From: Streptomyces sp. NBC_01485
Lineage (GTDB): Bacteria > Actinomycetota > Actinomycetes > Streptomycetales > Streptomycetaceae
Reading direction: 5' to 3'
DNA length: 64,000 nt
Assembly (NCBI RefSeq): GCF_036227125.1
Contig: NZ_CP109435.1
Location: 5,332,001 to 5,396,000, forward strand
Below the pieces are notes generated by a model. The model ran no database searches, was not told where the DNA came from, and saw only the letters and a program-made list of their open reading frames with translations. The translations under genes were made by a program, and so were the position numbers. Positions within the stretch are counted from its first letter, which is position 1; every line of letters begins with the position of its first letter. Below are positions 7,882 through 18,035 of this stretch, piece by piece.

Positions 7882-9081
7882 GTGAATGTGCTGGACATCT
7901 TGTTGCTGGTCGCGGCCGTCTGGTTCGCGGTCGTCGGCTACCGCCAGGGCTTCGTCGTCGGCATCCTGTCGGTGATCGGCTTCCTGGGCGGCGGTCTCGT
8001 CGCCGTCTACCTGCTGCCCGTGATCTGGGACGCCCTGACCGAGAACTCCGAGGTGAGTACCACGGCCGCCGTCGTCGCGGTCATCGTCGTGATCGTCTGC
8101 GCCTCGATCGGCCAGGCCCTCACCACGCACCTCGGCAACAAGCTGCGCCGGTACATCACCTGGTCCCCGGCCCGCGCGCTGGACGCGACGGGCGGCGCGC
8201 TGGTCAACGTCGTGGCGATGCTGCTGGTGGCGTGGCTGATCGGGTCCGCGCTCGCCGGCACCACCCTGCCGACCCTCGGCAAGGAGGTCCGTAGCTCCAC
8301 GGTGCTGCACGGGGTGTCCGAGGCGCTGCCCGACCAGGCCGACACCTGGTTCGCCGACTTCTCCTCCGTCCTCGCGCAGAACGGCTTCCCGCAGGTCTTC
8401 AGCCCGTTCTCCAACGAGCCGATCACCGACGTCCAGCCGCCCGACCCGGCCCTCGCGGGCAGCGTGGTGGCCAAGCGCGCACAGCGCTCCATCGTCAAGG
8501 TCATGGGCACCGCCGAGAGTTGTGGCAAGGTCCTGGAGGGCACCGGCTTCGTCTTCGGCGAGCGCCGCGTCATGACCAACGCGCACGTCGTGGGCGGCGT
8601 CGACGAACCCACCGTCCAGATAGGCGGCGAGGGCCGCAAGTACGACGCCACGGTCGTCCTGTACGACTGGAAGCGCGACATCGCGGTCCTGGACGTACCG
8701 GATCTCGACGCGCCCGCCCTGCAGTTCACCACCGACGACGCGAAGAGCGGCGACGACGCGATCGTCGCCGGGTTCCCGGAGAACGGGGCGTACGACGTCC
8801 GTCCCGCGCGCGTACGCGGCCGCATCACCGCCAACGGCCCGGACATCTACCACCGCACGACCGTCCGCCGTGACGTGTACTCGCTGTACGCGACCGTCCG
8901 TCAGGGCAACTCCGGAGGCCCGCTGCTCACCACCGACGGCAAGGTGTACGGCGTGGTCTTCGCGAAGTCCCTCGACGACGCCGACACCGGCTACGCCCTC
9001 ACCGCGGACGAGATCCAGCAGGACATCACCGCGGGGCGTACGGCAGGCCAGCAGGTGGACAGCGACAGCTGCGCCCTCTAG
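7882..9081 (+). CDS. marP: MarP-type membrane serine protease (CvpA domain plus trypsin-like domain)
   Basis: A 399-residue protein. The N-terminal CvpA/colicin V production domain has four hydrophobic segments (about residues 3-20, 25-45, 57-78 and 100-125). The periplasm-facing C-terminal half is an S1-type protease with catalytic triad H235 (MTNAHVVGG), D266 (KRDIAVLD) and S344 (RQGNSGGPLL). MarP in mycobacteria protects against acid and oxidative stress by processing peptidoglycan hydrolases. GTG 7882 is preferred because AGGG lies 8 bases upstream; GTG 7873 is also in frame. The close homology in layout to mycobacterial MarP makes the call safe; the substrate here is inferred. Confidence 0.93.
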   Translation: MNVLDILLLVAAVWFAVVGYRQGFVVGILSVIGFLGGGLVAVYLLPVIWDALTENSEVSTTAAVVAVIVVIVCASIGQALTTHLGNKLRRYITWSPARALDATGGALVNVVAMLLVAWLIGSALAGTTLPTLGKEVRSSTVLHGVSEALPDQADTWFADFSSVLAQNGFPQVFSPFSNEPITDVQPPDPALAGSVVAKRAQRSIVKVMGTAESCGKVLEGTGFVFGERRVMTNAHVVGGVDEPTVQIGGEGRKYDATVVLYDWKRDIAVLDVPDLDAPALQFTTDDAKSGDDAIVAGFPENGAYDVRPARVRGRITANGPDIYHRTTVRRDVYSLYATVRQGNSGGPLLTTDGKVYGVVFAKSLDDADTGYALTADEIQQDITAGRTAGQQVDSDSCAL

Positions 9082-9471
9082 GACGACCTGGGAACCTCGG
9101 ACAGGACGGGCCCTGGCCCCCTAGGGGGACTCAGGGCGTCAGCCTTGTATGTGTGCGGGCGTCAGCCTCGCGGGTGACGCAAGCGGACCGAGACCCAGCG
9201 GGCCCGGCGTCGCAGGATGCGCGGAATGCCCACCCGGAGGTCGGAATCCGGCAGTTGCGGGTCGGCACCTCGTTGGTGCGGGCTCAGGCCACTGGCCGAG
9301 CGTCGGTTGCGCGGTGCGTCACTGTAGTCGTGCGTCCAGCCCATACCCCGACGTCTGCCCCTGCCCGAAGGTCGATAACCGCCCTCCGGCCCGCCAATTG
9401 GCCTATGCGTCGGGCATTTGGCTGTTCGTAGTACCGGTGTTCAGATCCGGACACCGGACGCGATGATTCTG
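9082..9471. other. Intergenic, convergent genes, no gene seen
   Basis: These 390 bp separate marP from the convergent hydrolase gene. A long imperfect hairpin, CCCTG-G-CCCCCTAGGGGG-ACT-CAGGG, lies at 9111-9136 and could end marP transcription. The short ORFs on both strands lack the codon bias of the neighbours and I recognise none. Confidence 0.5.
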
Positions 9472-10422
9472 TCACCGATCGGGTTCGGGATCCTTCAGCC
9501 AATTGACCAGTTCGGTGGAGAAAGCGACCGGATCCTCTTCGTGCGGGAAGTGGCCGAGGCCGTCGAACAGCCGCCAGCGGTACGGCGCTTCGACGTACTC
9601 GCCGGACCCGGCCGCGCTGCGGGTGCGCAGCACCGGATCGAGCGAGCCGTGCAAGTGCAGCGTGGGCACGCGCACGGGCCGCTTCATGCGCCGGTAGAAC
9701 TGGATGCCGTCCGGACGGGCCATCGAGCGCACCAGCCAGCGGTACGGCTCCACGGCGCAGTGCGCGGTGGACGGGATGCACATCGCGCGCCGGTACGTCT
9801 CCACCGCCTCGTCCTCCGGCAGCAGCGGCCCGGACCAGTCCCGGATCAGCCGGCCCACCAGTTCGCCGTCGTCGGCGGTGAGCTGCCGCTCGGGGATCCA
9901 CGGCCGCTGGAACCCCCAGATGTGGGAACTCGCCGTCGTCTGCCGGACGTCGGCGAGCATCGCCGAGCGCCAGCGCCGCGGATGCGGCATCGAGGCGACG
10001 ACGAGCCGCCGCACGAGCTTGGGGCGCATCACGGCCGCCGTCCACGCCAGATAGCCGCCCAGGTCATGGCCGACCAGCGCGGCGTCCGGCTCGCCGAGGG
10101 AGCGGATCACGCCGGTGATGTCGAGGGCGAGGTTGGCCGGGTCGTAGCCGCGGGGCGTACGGTCGCTGCCGCCCACGCCCCGCAGGTCCATCGCGACGGC
10201 CCGGAAGCCCGCGTCGGCCAGCGCGACCAACTGGTGCCGCCAGGTCCACCAGAACTGCGGGAACCCGTGGACGAGCATGACGAGCGGGCCGTCGCCCATC
10301 TCGGCGATGTGGAACCGCGCGCCGTTCGCGGCGACCTCGCGGTGGGTGACCCGCACACCGCAGACGGCGTCCGGCCGTACGACCGAAGCGGGCTGGGCCG
10401 GAGGAATCGCGGGGTCCGTCAT
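9472..10422 (-). CDS. Alpha/beta-hydrolase, epoxide hydrolase-like
   Basis: A 316-residue alpha/beta-hydrolase. The oxyanion motif is LVHGFPQFWWTWRHQ, and the nucleophile elbow is VGHDLGG with Asp at residue 120 where lipases have Ser. The catalytic histidine is in GLGHFPHEEDP near the C-terminus. Asp nucleophile plus HGFP is the pattern of soluble epoxide hydrolases, which open epoxides to diols; haloalkane dehalogenases share the nucleophile. The ATG overlaps the TGA of the upstream holin-like gene, so both are expressed together. The natural substrate is unknown. Confidence 0.9.
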   Translation of the reverse strand: MTDPAIPPAQPASVVRPDAVCGVRVTHREVAANGARFHIAEMGDGPLVMLVHGFPQFWWTWRHQLVALADAGFRAVAMDLRGVGGSDRTPRGYDPANLALDITGVIRSLGEPDAALVGHDLGGYLAWTAAVMRPKLVRRLVVASMPHPRRWRSAMLADVRQTTASSHIWGFQRPWIPERQLTADDGELVGRLIRDWSGPLLPEDEAVETYRRAMCIPSTAHCAVEPYRWLVRSMARPDGIQFYRRMKRPVRVPTLHLHGSLDPVLRTRSAAGSGEYVEAPYRWRLFDGLGHFPHEEDPVAFSTELVNWLKDPEPDR

Positions 10423-10907
10423 GACGACGAGCGTCCCACAGCCTCGAGGGCCTCCGGGACCCGATCCTGCGGGAGCTCGGGCCGCGGGTGCGGCTTGGCG
10501 TTCTGCAGGACGCCCGCCGTCTCCTTCACGGACGCGGCGACCTTCTGCGGGCCCTGGCTCTTCTTGGCCTTCTTCGCGAAGACCACGCCGATCAGCACGA
10601 GGACGAGCGCGAGGAGCACGTTCGCCGCGAACGACAGCAGGAAGCAGATCGCGAGGTTCCAGTGGCTCCAGGTCCGGATGCCGTACGCCAGCGCGAAGTT
10701 CAGCATCGGCAGGGAGAACACCAGGACCGCGCCGGCCACCGAGAACGCCCCGCCGCTCAGCAGGCCCCGCTTGACGTCCTGCTTCAGCTGCGCCTTCGCC
10801 AGCGCGATCTCGTCGTGCACCAGCGCCGACAATTCGGTCGTCGCCGAGGCGAACAGCTGGCCGATGCTGCGTTCGGCGCCGACCGGGCTGCCGTCGGGTG
10901 CGCTCAT
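10419..10907 (-). CDS. Phage holin-like / DUF1469 membrane protein
   Basis: A 162-residue protein with an amphipathic N-terminal helix (SIGQLFASATTELSALVHDEIALAKAQLKQD). Two strong transmembrane segments follow at about residues 50-80 and 85-110, then a basic, soluble tail. This is the layout of the actinobacterial holin superfamily III / DUF1469 proteins, which occur on chromosomes without phage and are probably envelope proteins rather than lysis holins. It overlaps the hydrolase gene by ATGA. It lies downstream of nhaA on the same strand, separated by 107 bp. Confidence 0.85.
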   Translation of the reverse strand: MSAPDGSPVGAERSIGQLFASATTELSALVHDEIALAKAQLKQDVKRGLLSGGAFSVAGAVLVFSLPMLNFALAYGIRTWSHWNLAICFLLSFAANVLLALVLVLIGVVFAKKAKKSQGPQKVAASVKETAGVLQNAKPHPRPELPQDRVPEALEAVGRSSS

Positions 10908-11014
10908 CGCGTTCTCCCTCTCCTGCTGCTGTCTGTGTCGCCGTTGCCGTACGTGCCGCCGTGTGTTTCCGGCTGCTGTGCTGCTTCTGGCTTCTTTTGT
11001 ACCGTCCCGTCAGA

Positions 11015-12502
11015 TCATGCCGGACGGTCGCCCTTCTCGCCCGCCCCGCCCGGCACTTCGGCAAGCCCGTGGCGCGGGCCGGTCTCGTCCTGGGCGGTCT
11101 GCCGGGCGATCTCCTCGGCGATCCGGCGGTGCTCGGCGGCCTTGCGGTCGAGGATCTCCGCCATGCGCAGGTGGTACGCCGGGTCGTCCTGCTCGTAGAC
11201 GTCCGGGACGCCGTCGAGGTCGTCGTCGCGCTCCTCGGCCTCCCACATCCGGCGGTACCGGGCGTTGCGCAGCTTCAGCAGGACGGTCGCCAGGGTCGCC
11301 GCGATCAGCGAGCCCAGCAGGACGGCGGCCTTGACCTCGTCGGTGAGGGCGGCGTCGCCGTCGAAGGCGAGTTCCCCGATCAGCAGCGAGACGGTGAAGC
11401 CGATGCCGGCGAGGGACGCGACGGCGAAGACGTCCGCCCAGGCGAGGTCCTCGCTGAGCGAGGCCCGGGTGAAGCGGACGGTCAGCCAGGTCCCGCCGAA
11501 GATGCCGATCGTCTTGCCGACGACGAGACCGAGCACGACGCCCAGCGTCTCCGGCCGGGCGAACACGTCCCCGAGCGCCCCGCCCGAGAGCGTCACACCG
11601 GCGCTGAACAGGGCGAACAGCGGCACCGCCAGACCGGCGGAGAGCGGCCGGACGAGGTGCTCGATCCGCTCGCCCGGCGAGCGCTCCTCGCCCTCGCGCG
11701 TCGTGCAGCGCAGCATCAGGCCCATCGCGACACCGGCGATCGTGGCGTGGACGCCGCTGTTGTACATCAGCGCCCAGATCACGAGCGCCAGCGGCACGTA
11801 CACGTACCAACCGCGCACGCCCTTGCGCAGCAGCAGCCAGAAGACGACGAGTCCGACGACCGCGCCGCCCAGCGCCACGAAGTCGATGCTGCTGGTGAAG
11901 AAGACCGCGATGATCAGGATCGCGAGCATGTCGTCGACGACGGCGAGGGTGAGCAGGAAGGCGCGCAGCGCGCTCGGCAGGGACGTGCCGATGACGGCGA
12001 GCACGGCGAGCGCGAACGCGATGTCGGTGGCCGTGGGCACGGCCCAACCGGCCAGGGAGCCGCCGCCGGTGAGGTTGGTGAGCGTGTACACGAGCGCCGG
12101 TACGGCCATCCCGCACAGCGCCGCCACCACCGGCAGCGCGGCGGCCCTCGGGTCCTTGAGGTCACCGGCCACCAGCTCGCGCTTGAGCTCGATGCCGGCG
12201 ACGAAGAAGAAGACCGCGAGGAGGCCGTCGGCCGCCCAGTGCGCGATCGAGAGGTTCAGGCCGAGGGCTGCGGGCCCCAGGTGGAAGTGGCTGACACTCT
12301 CATAACTGCCGTGCAGCGCAGGGACGTTCGCCCAGACCAGCGCGGCGACGGCGGCCACGAGCAGCAGCACACCGCCGACGGTCTCGGTGCGCAGCGCTTC
12401 CGCGACGAAGTTCCGCTCGGGCAGGGACAGCCGCCCCAGGACCTTGCGGGGGTGCTGCGGAGCGGGGGCCGAGGCGGGGGCCGGGGGGCGGGGCGCGGAC
12501 AC
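11015..12502 (-). CDS. nhaA: Na+/H+ antiporter NhaA
   Basis: A 495-residue integral membrane antiporter that exports Na+ (or Li+) in exchange for protons. The ion-binding pair DD is in TLAVVDDMLAILII, preceded by the NhaA signature VPTATDIAFALAVLA. About 11 hydrophobic segments fill residues 35-425. A hydrophilic C-terminal tail of about 70 residues, acidic then helical, is longer than in E. coli NhaA. GTG 12502 is chosen because GGAGG lies 8 bases upstream; an in-frame GTG at 12538 has no such site. An AT-rich, iron-box-like sequence lies 65-100 bp upstream. Confidence 0.95.
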   Translation of the reverse strand: MSAPRPPAPASAPAPQHPRKVLGRLSLPERNFVAEALRTETVGGVLLLVAAVAALVWANVPALHGSYESVSHFHLGPAALGLNLSIAHWAADGLLAVFFFVAGIELKRELVAGDLKDPRAAALPVVAALCGMAVPALVYTLTNLTGGGSLAGWAVPTATDIAFALAVLAVIGTSLPSALRAFLLTLAVVDDMLAILIIAVFFTSSIDFVALGGAVVGLVVFWLLLRKGVRGWYVYVPLALVIWALMYNSGVHATIAGVAMGLMLRCTTREGEERSPGERIEHLVRPLSAGLAVPLFALFSAGVTLSGGALGDVFARPETLGVVLGLVVGKTIGIFGGTWLTVRFTRASLSEDLAWADVFAVASLAGIGFTVSLLIGELAFDGDAALTDEVKAAVLLGSLIAATLATVLLKLRNARYRRMWEAEERDDDLDGVPDVYEQDDPAYHLRMAEILDRKAAEHRRIAEEIARQTAQDETGPRHGLAEVPGGAGEKGDRPA

Positions 12503-12566
12503 GGTGGGGACCTCCGGTCGGTGGGCAGGACTGAGCACATGCCGACCAGACTTCCCGGCGCCCCTT

Positions 12567-12600
12567 TTTGTTTAGCCTATCTAAAGTTAGTCTACCGAAA
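12567..12600. promoter_or_regulatory. Iron-box-like direct repeats upstream of nhaA
   Basis: Two copies of TTAGYCTAYC (TTAGCCTATC at 12572 and TTAGTCTACC at 12587) lie 15 bp apart in an unusually AT-rich stretch. Each can be aligned to the 19-bp DtxR/IdeR/DmdR consensus TTAGGTTAGGCTAACCTAA at about 13 of 19 positions by eye. The position suits an operator for nhaA. The regulator is inferred. Confidence 0.35.
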
Positions 12601-12640
12601 GTGCGCGGGGAGGAATCCGGCGATCCCTACGTTAGGTGCG

Positions 12641-12678
12641 AAAAGGGCACCCGGCGCGCTTGCCGCCGGGTGCCTTTT
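12641..12678 (-). terminator. Intrinsic terminator after acs
   Basis: The arms AAAAGGGCACCCGGCG and CGCCGGGTGCCTTTT pair over about 15 bp with one bulged G. The A-run gives a U-run on the minus strand. It begins 11 bases after the acs stop and separates acs from nhaA. Confidence 0.85.
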
Positions 12679-12688
12679 ACCGGCGTAC

Positions 12689-14647
<1,959 letters not shown>

Positions 14648-15025
14648 GACATCTGCCTCTCGAAGGTGTCCATGTCCGTTGTGTCCCAGGCCACAGCTCA
14701 TCAGACCCAGGGGGCCGGTGACAAGGGCCGACGAAATATTGGTTTAGACCTGTTGGGGTCCGGTGCGATGGACAGCGGTGGAGTGCGGTTCGGTGCGGTG
14801 GGTTTGCGGTGGGCGTGCGGTGGGGGTGCGGTGGGGGTGCGACGCGGTGCGGTGCGGGTCCGGGTCATTCGTACCCACGGACGAGGGCCCGACGGAGTTC
14901 AGCCGGTGTAACGCCTTTCACACCCGCGCCCTGGCCAGGCCCTCGTGGCGTTGGGCGGCAGTTGGGCGGCACCCGCCGAGGAGAGGGGCTCGGCGGATGC
15001 TCCCCATTGCCACGTCCTCACATCG
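14648..15025. other. Intergenic upstream of acs with G-rich GTGCGG repeats
   Basis: These 378 bp lie between acs and the SulP gene, both on the minus strand. Positions 14761-14860 hold about ten copies of GTGCGG or GTGGGG on the plus strand, with runs of three to five G separated by 6-8 bases. The arrangement could form a G-quadruplex just upstream of the acs promoter region. No credible gene is seen. Confidence 0.5.
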
Positions 15026-17701
15026 TCACGCCGTCAGGTCCGCGACTCCCACGTGGTCGAACAGCTCGCCGCCGCTCTCCCCGGTGAGCAGGTAGGCCTG
15101 CGCCTCGCCCACGTGGAAGTACAGCCCGTGCAGCTCCAGCGCCCCGGCCCGCAGGGCACCGGCCACCGACTCGTGGGCCCGCAGATGCTCCAACTGCTGG
15201 ACCACGTTGGTCAGGCAGAGCTGCTCGACCGCGTCCGCCGGTGTCCGCCCGGCCAGCCGGGCCCAGGGGCGGCTGTCGTCGGCCATCCGCTCCAGACTCG
15301 GCAACCCGTGCCGCAACCACCGCTTCAACGGGGTCCGGGGGCCACCGGGTTCGGAGTTGAACAGCGCCTGCATGGCCCCGCACCCGGAGTGCCCGCACAC
15401 CGTGATGGACCGCACCTTCAACACGTCCACCGCGTACTCGATCGCCGCCGCCACCGAGTCGTCCCCGCTCTCCCCGCCGGGCGGCGGCACGAGGTTGCCC
15501 ACGTTGCGCACCACGAACAGGTCGCCGGGACCACTGGAGGTGATCATCGAGGTGACCAGCCGTGAGTCGGCGCAGGTGAGGAAGAGCTGAGTGGGCCGCT
15601 GCCCCTCCCGGGCCAGCCGCGCCAGCTCCCCCCGCACCAGCGGCGCGGTGTTCCGCTGGAACGCACTGATGCCACGCACCAGCTGATGCCCACTCGGCTC
15701 GGTGTGTTCGGCGTGCTCGGTGTGCGCAGCGCGCCCGGCGTTTTCGGTGTGCCTGGCGTGCTCGGTTGGCTCCGTGGGTTCTGTCGTCTCCTTCCTGGTC
15801 TCCTTCCGCTGGTCCTTTCTCGGCGTTGTGTCCGGCGTCTCTTCCGAGTCCGGCGAGTGCGCCGAGTCCGCCTTACTGGTCGTCCCGGGCGTCCCGGATG
15901 TCCTGGCCGTCCGGGATGTCGCTGTCGCTGTCGTTTCCCGTGGTACCTCGCACTGGTGGTTGCGCCACGGTGTCCAGGGGCGGCAGCGGCAGTCGGCGAT
16001 CGGGGTGTCTCCGGCGGGAACCGGGGCGAGACCTCGGGGAGCGGTCGGCTCGCCCCCCTCGGCTCTGGAGCCGATGCCCGCGCCTGGGCCGGTGCCGGCA
16101 CCGATGCGTGCCTCCAGGTCGACTCCGGTGTCGGGCCCCGTCCCGTGGCGGCGGCCGGTCAGCTCGACGGAGCCGCCTCGCGCGGTGTGCGACTTCTGCC
16201 AGTCCTGCAGGGACTCGTACGCCGCGTGATCCATGAAGGAGCCGTCCAACTCGACCACGACATAGGAGCCTTGGGGCATGAGATGCAGGATGCGGCTGAG
16301 CCGCGGCACGGCGAGGAAGGTCAACTGACCTCGTACGTGTACGTGATGGACTCCTTCCTTCTCATGGTGCGTGATGCGGGTGCGGGCGAGGCGGTGCAGG
16401 GCGACGGCGACGGCCACGGCGATGCCGAGCGTCACGCCCTCCAGGACGCCGAGGAGCACCACGCCGAGGGTGGTGACGGCGTACACCAGCACCTCTCGGT
16501 GGCGCGTCACCGTGCGAATGTGGTGCAGGGACACCATCTGGATGCCGACGGCCATCACCAGGGCGGCGAGTGAGGCGAGCGGGATGAGATCCAGGATCGG
16601 GACCATCAGCAGCGCGGCGACTACTACGAGAACGCCGTGCAGCATCGTGGAGTTCCGGCTCACGGCACCGGCTTGGACATTCGCCGAACTGCGCACGGCG
16701 ACGCCCGCCACCGGCAGTCCGCCGAGTGCGCCGGAGACGATGTTGGCCGCGCCCTGACCGAGCAGTTCGCGGTCCAGGTCGGAGCGGCCGACGCGGGTGG
16801 AGCGGGAGCTGAGCAGGCTGGGGCTGGAGGCGATCAGCTTGTCCACGGCGACCGCGCCCAGCAGCGACTGCACGCTGCACACCAGCGTGGTGGTGAGGAC
16901 GGCGGCGACGATCCCGAGCACCGGCCCCTCGGGCAGGCCGGCCAGGGCGTGACTGCTCCAGGACGGCAGGTCGACCTTGGGCACGGTGAGCCCGGCGAGC
17001 GCGGCGGTCGCGGTGGCGCCCGTGACGGCGACGAGTGCGGCGGGCACCTTGTGCAGGAGGCGGCCCACCCGGCCGGGGATGCGCGGCCAGAGCAGCAGCA
17101 GGGCCAGGGTCAGCACGCTCACGGCCACGGCCGCGGGCTGCAGGCGGGCGAATTGGGCGGGCAGGGCGCGGAGGTTGTCGAGGACGGAGCTCTGGGGGCT
17201 GCCGCCGAGGACGACGTGCAGTTGGGCGACGGCGATGGTGACGCCGATGCCGGCGAGCATGCCGTGCACGATGGCGGGGCTGACGGCGAGGGCGGTGCGC
17301 GCCACGCGCAGGCATCCGAGGCCCAGTTGGACGAGTCCGGCGAGGACGGTGATGGCGCAGGTCGTCCGCCAGCCGTAGCGGTGGATGAGGTCGGCGGTGA
17401 CGACGGTCAGGCCGGCCGCGGGGCCGCTGACCTGGAGTGGTGAGCCGCCGATCCAGCCGGCGACGATCCCGCCCACGGCCGCGGCGACGAGCCCGGCCTG
17501 GAGGGGTGCGCCGGTGGCGAGGGCGATGCCGAGGGACAGGGGCAGGGCGATCAGGAAGACCGCGATCGAGGCGGACACGTCGGCGCCCGCGATGCGGAAG
17601 CGGCGGTGCGGGGGCGGTGGGGGGCTGTGCGGCTGGTGGTTGCGCTCGGTGCGCGTCGAGCGGGTCGAGTGGGCAGTGCGGGTGGGGACGCAGGCGGACA
17701 T
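15026..17701 (-). CDS. SulP-family anion transporter fused to beta-carbonic anhydrase
   Basis: An 891-residue fusion. Residues about 38-440 form a SulP/SLC26 transporter core with 10 or more membrane segments (ADVSASIAVFLIALPLSLGIALATG near the first). Residues about 455-530 are a STAS-like domain (YVVVELDGSFMDHAAYESL). A charged linker rich in T, E, H and P spans about 540-665. Residues about 670-891 are a beta-class carbonic anhydrase with zinc ligands in FLTCADSR (C711, D713) and VCGHSGCGAM. The layout suggests bicarbonate uptake or CO2 hydration coupled at the membrane. The ATG at 17701 has GGAGGAG about 8 bases upstream. Whether it carries bicarbonate or sulfate is inferred from the fusion. 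Confidence 0.93.
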   Translation of the reverse strand: MSACVPTRTAHSTRSTRTERNHQPHSPPPPPHRRFRIAGADVSASIAVFLIALPLSLGIALATGAPLQAGLVAAAVGGIVAGWIGGSPLQVSGPAAGLTVVTADLIHRYGWRTTCAITVLAGLVQLGLGCLRVARTALAVSPAIVHGMLAGIGVTIAVAQLHVVLGGSPQSSVLDNLRALPAQFARLQPAAVAVSVLTLALLLLWPRIPGRVGRLLHKVPAALVAVTGATATAALAGLTVPKVDLPSWSSHALAGLPEGPVLGIVAAVLTTTLVCSVQSLLGAVAVDKLIASSPSLLSSRSTRVGRSDLDRELLGQGAANIVSGALGGLPVAGVAVRSSANVQAGAVSRNSTMLHGVLVVVAALLMVPILDLIPLASLAALVMAVGIQMVSLHHIRTVTRHREVLVYAVTTLGVVLLGVLEGVTLGIAVAVAVALHRLARTRITHHEKEGVHHVHVRGQLTFLAVPRLSRILHLMPQGSYVVVELDGSFMDHAAYESLQDWQKSHTARGGSVELTGRRHGTGPDTGVDLEARIGAGTGPGAGIGSRAEGGEPTAPRGLAPVPAGDTPIADCRCRPWTPWRNHQCEVPRETTATATSRTARTSGTPGTTSKADSAHSPDSEETPDTTPRKDQRKETRKETTEPTEPTEHARHTENAGRAAHTEHAEHTEPSGHQLVRGISAFQRNTAPLVRGELARLAREGQRPTQLFLTCADSRLVTSMITSSGPGDLFVVRNVGNLVPPPGGESGDDSVAAAIEYAVDVLKVRSITVCGHSGCGAMQALFNSEPGGPRTPLKRWLRHGLPSLERMADDSRPWARLAGRTPADAVEQLCLTNVVQQLEHLRAHESVAGALRAGALELHGLYFHVGEAQAYLLTGESGGELFDHVGVADLTA

Positions 17702-18035
17702 GTTCCCGTCTCCTCCGGGGCAGCGCGGTCGCGGAACTGGTGGGCCCCCGGCTGTGGCGGGGGCGGTCGCGGCCGTGGGTCACGGCGTGCAGCGGCGGGA
17801 TGAAATCAACAATCGGTAAACAGATCGTAATGCAGAGTAAAGGCCAAGCATGGATTTTTGCGGCAAATAGGGCAATGAATCACCCGCAAGGGTGAAGTGG
17901 TCTTTTTGTCGGCTTGTCGTACTAATTCCTTCTCGGTCCCATGCGACCTTGACGGCGCCGCCGGCTCGTCCCGGCGCGTCACCAGAGAACGCCCTCGTCG
18001 GCGTTGGCCGAGAGAAGGAAGAAGGTGGGCGGAAG
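17702..18035. other. Divergent intergenic region, AT-rich
   Basis: These 334 bp lie between the divergent SulP-carbonic anhydrase and lipoprotein genes. Positions 17800-17935 are unusually AT-rich for this genome and probably hold both promoters. A short stem TCACCC-GCAA-GGGTGA is at 17880-17895, followed by a T-run (CTTTTTG at 17911), which resembles a weak plus-strand terminator. No gene is seen. Confidence 0.45.

Noticed and set aside
10419..10907. Prophage marker (holin)
   Set aside because: The DUF1469/holin-like family is common on actinobacterial chromosomes and no other phage gene lies nearby.
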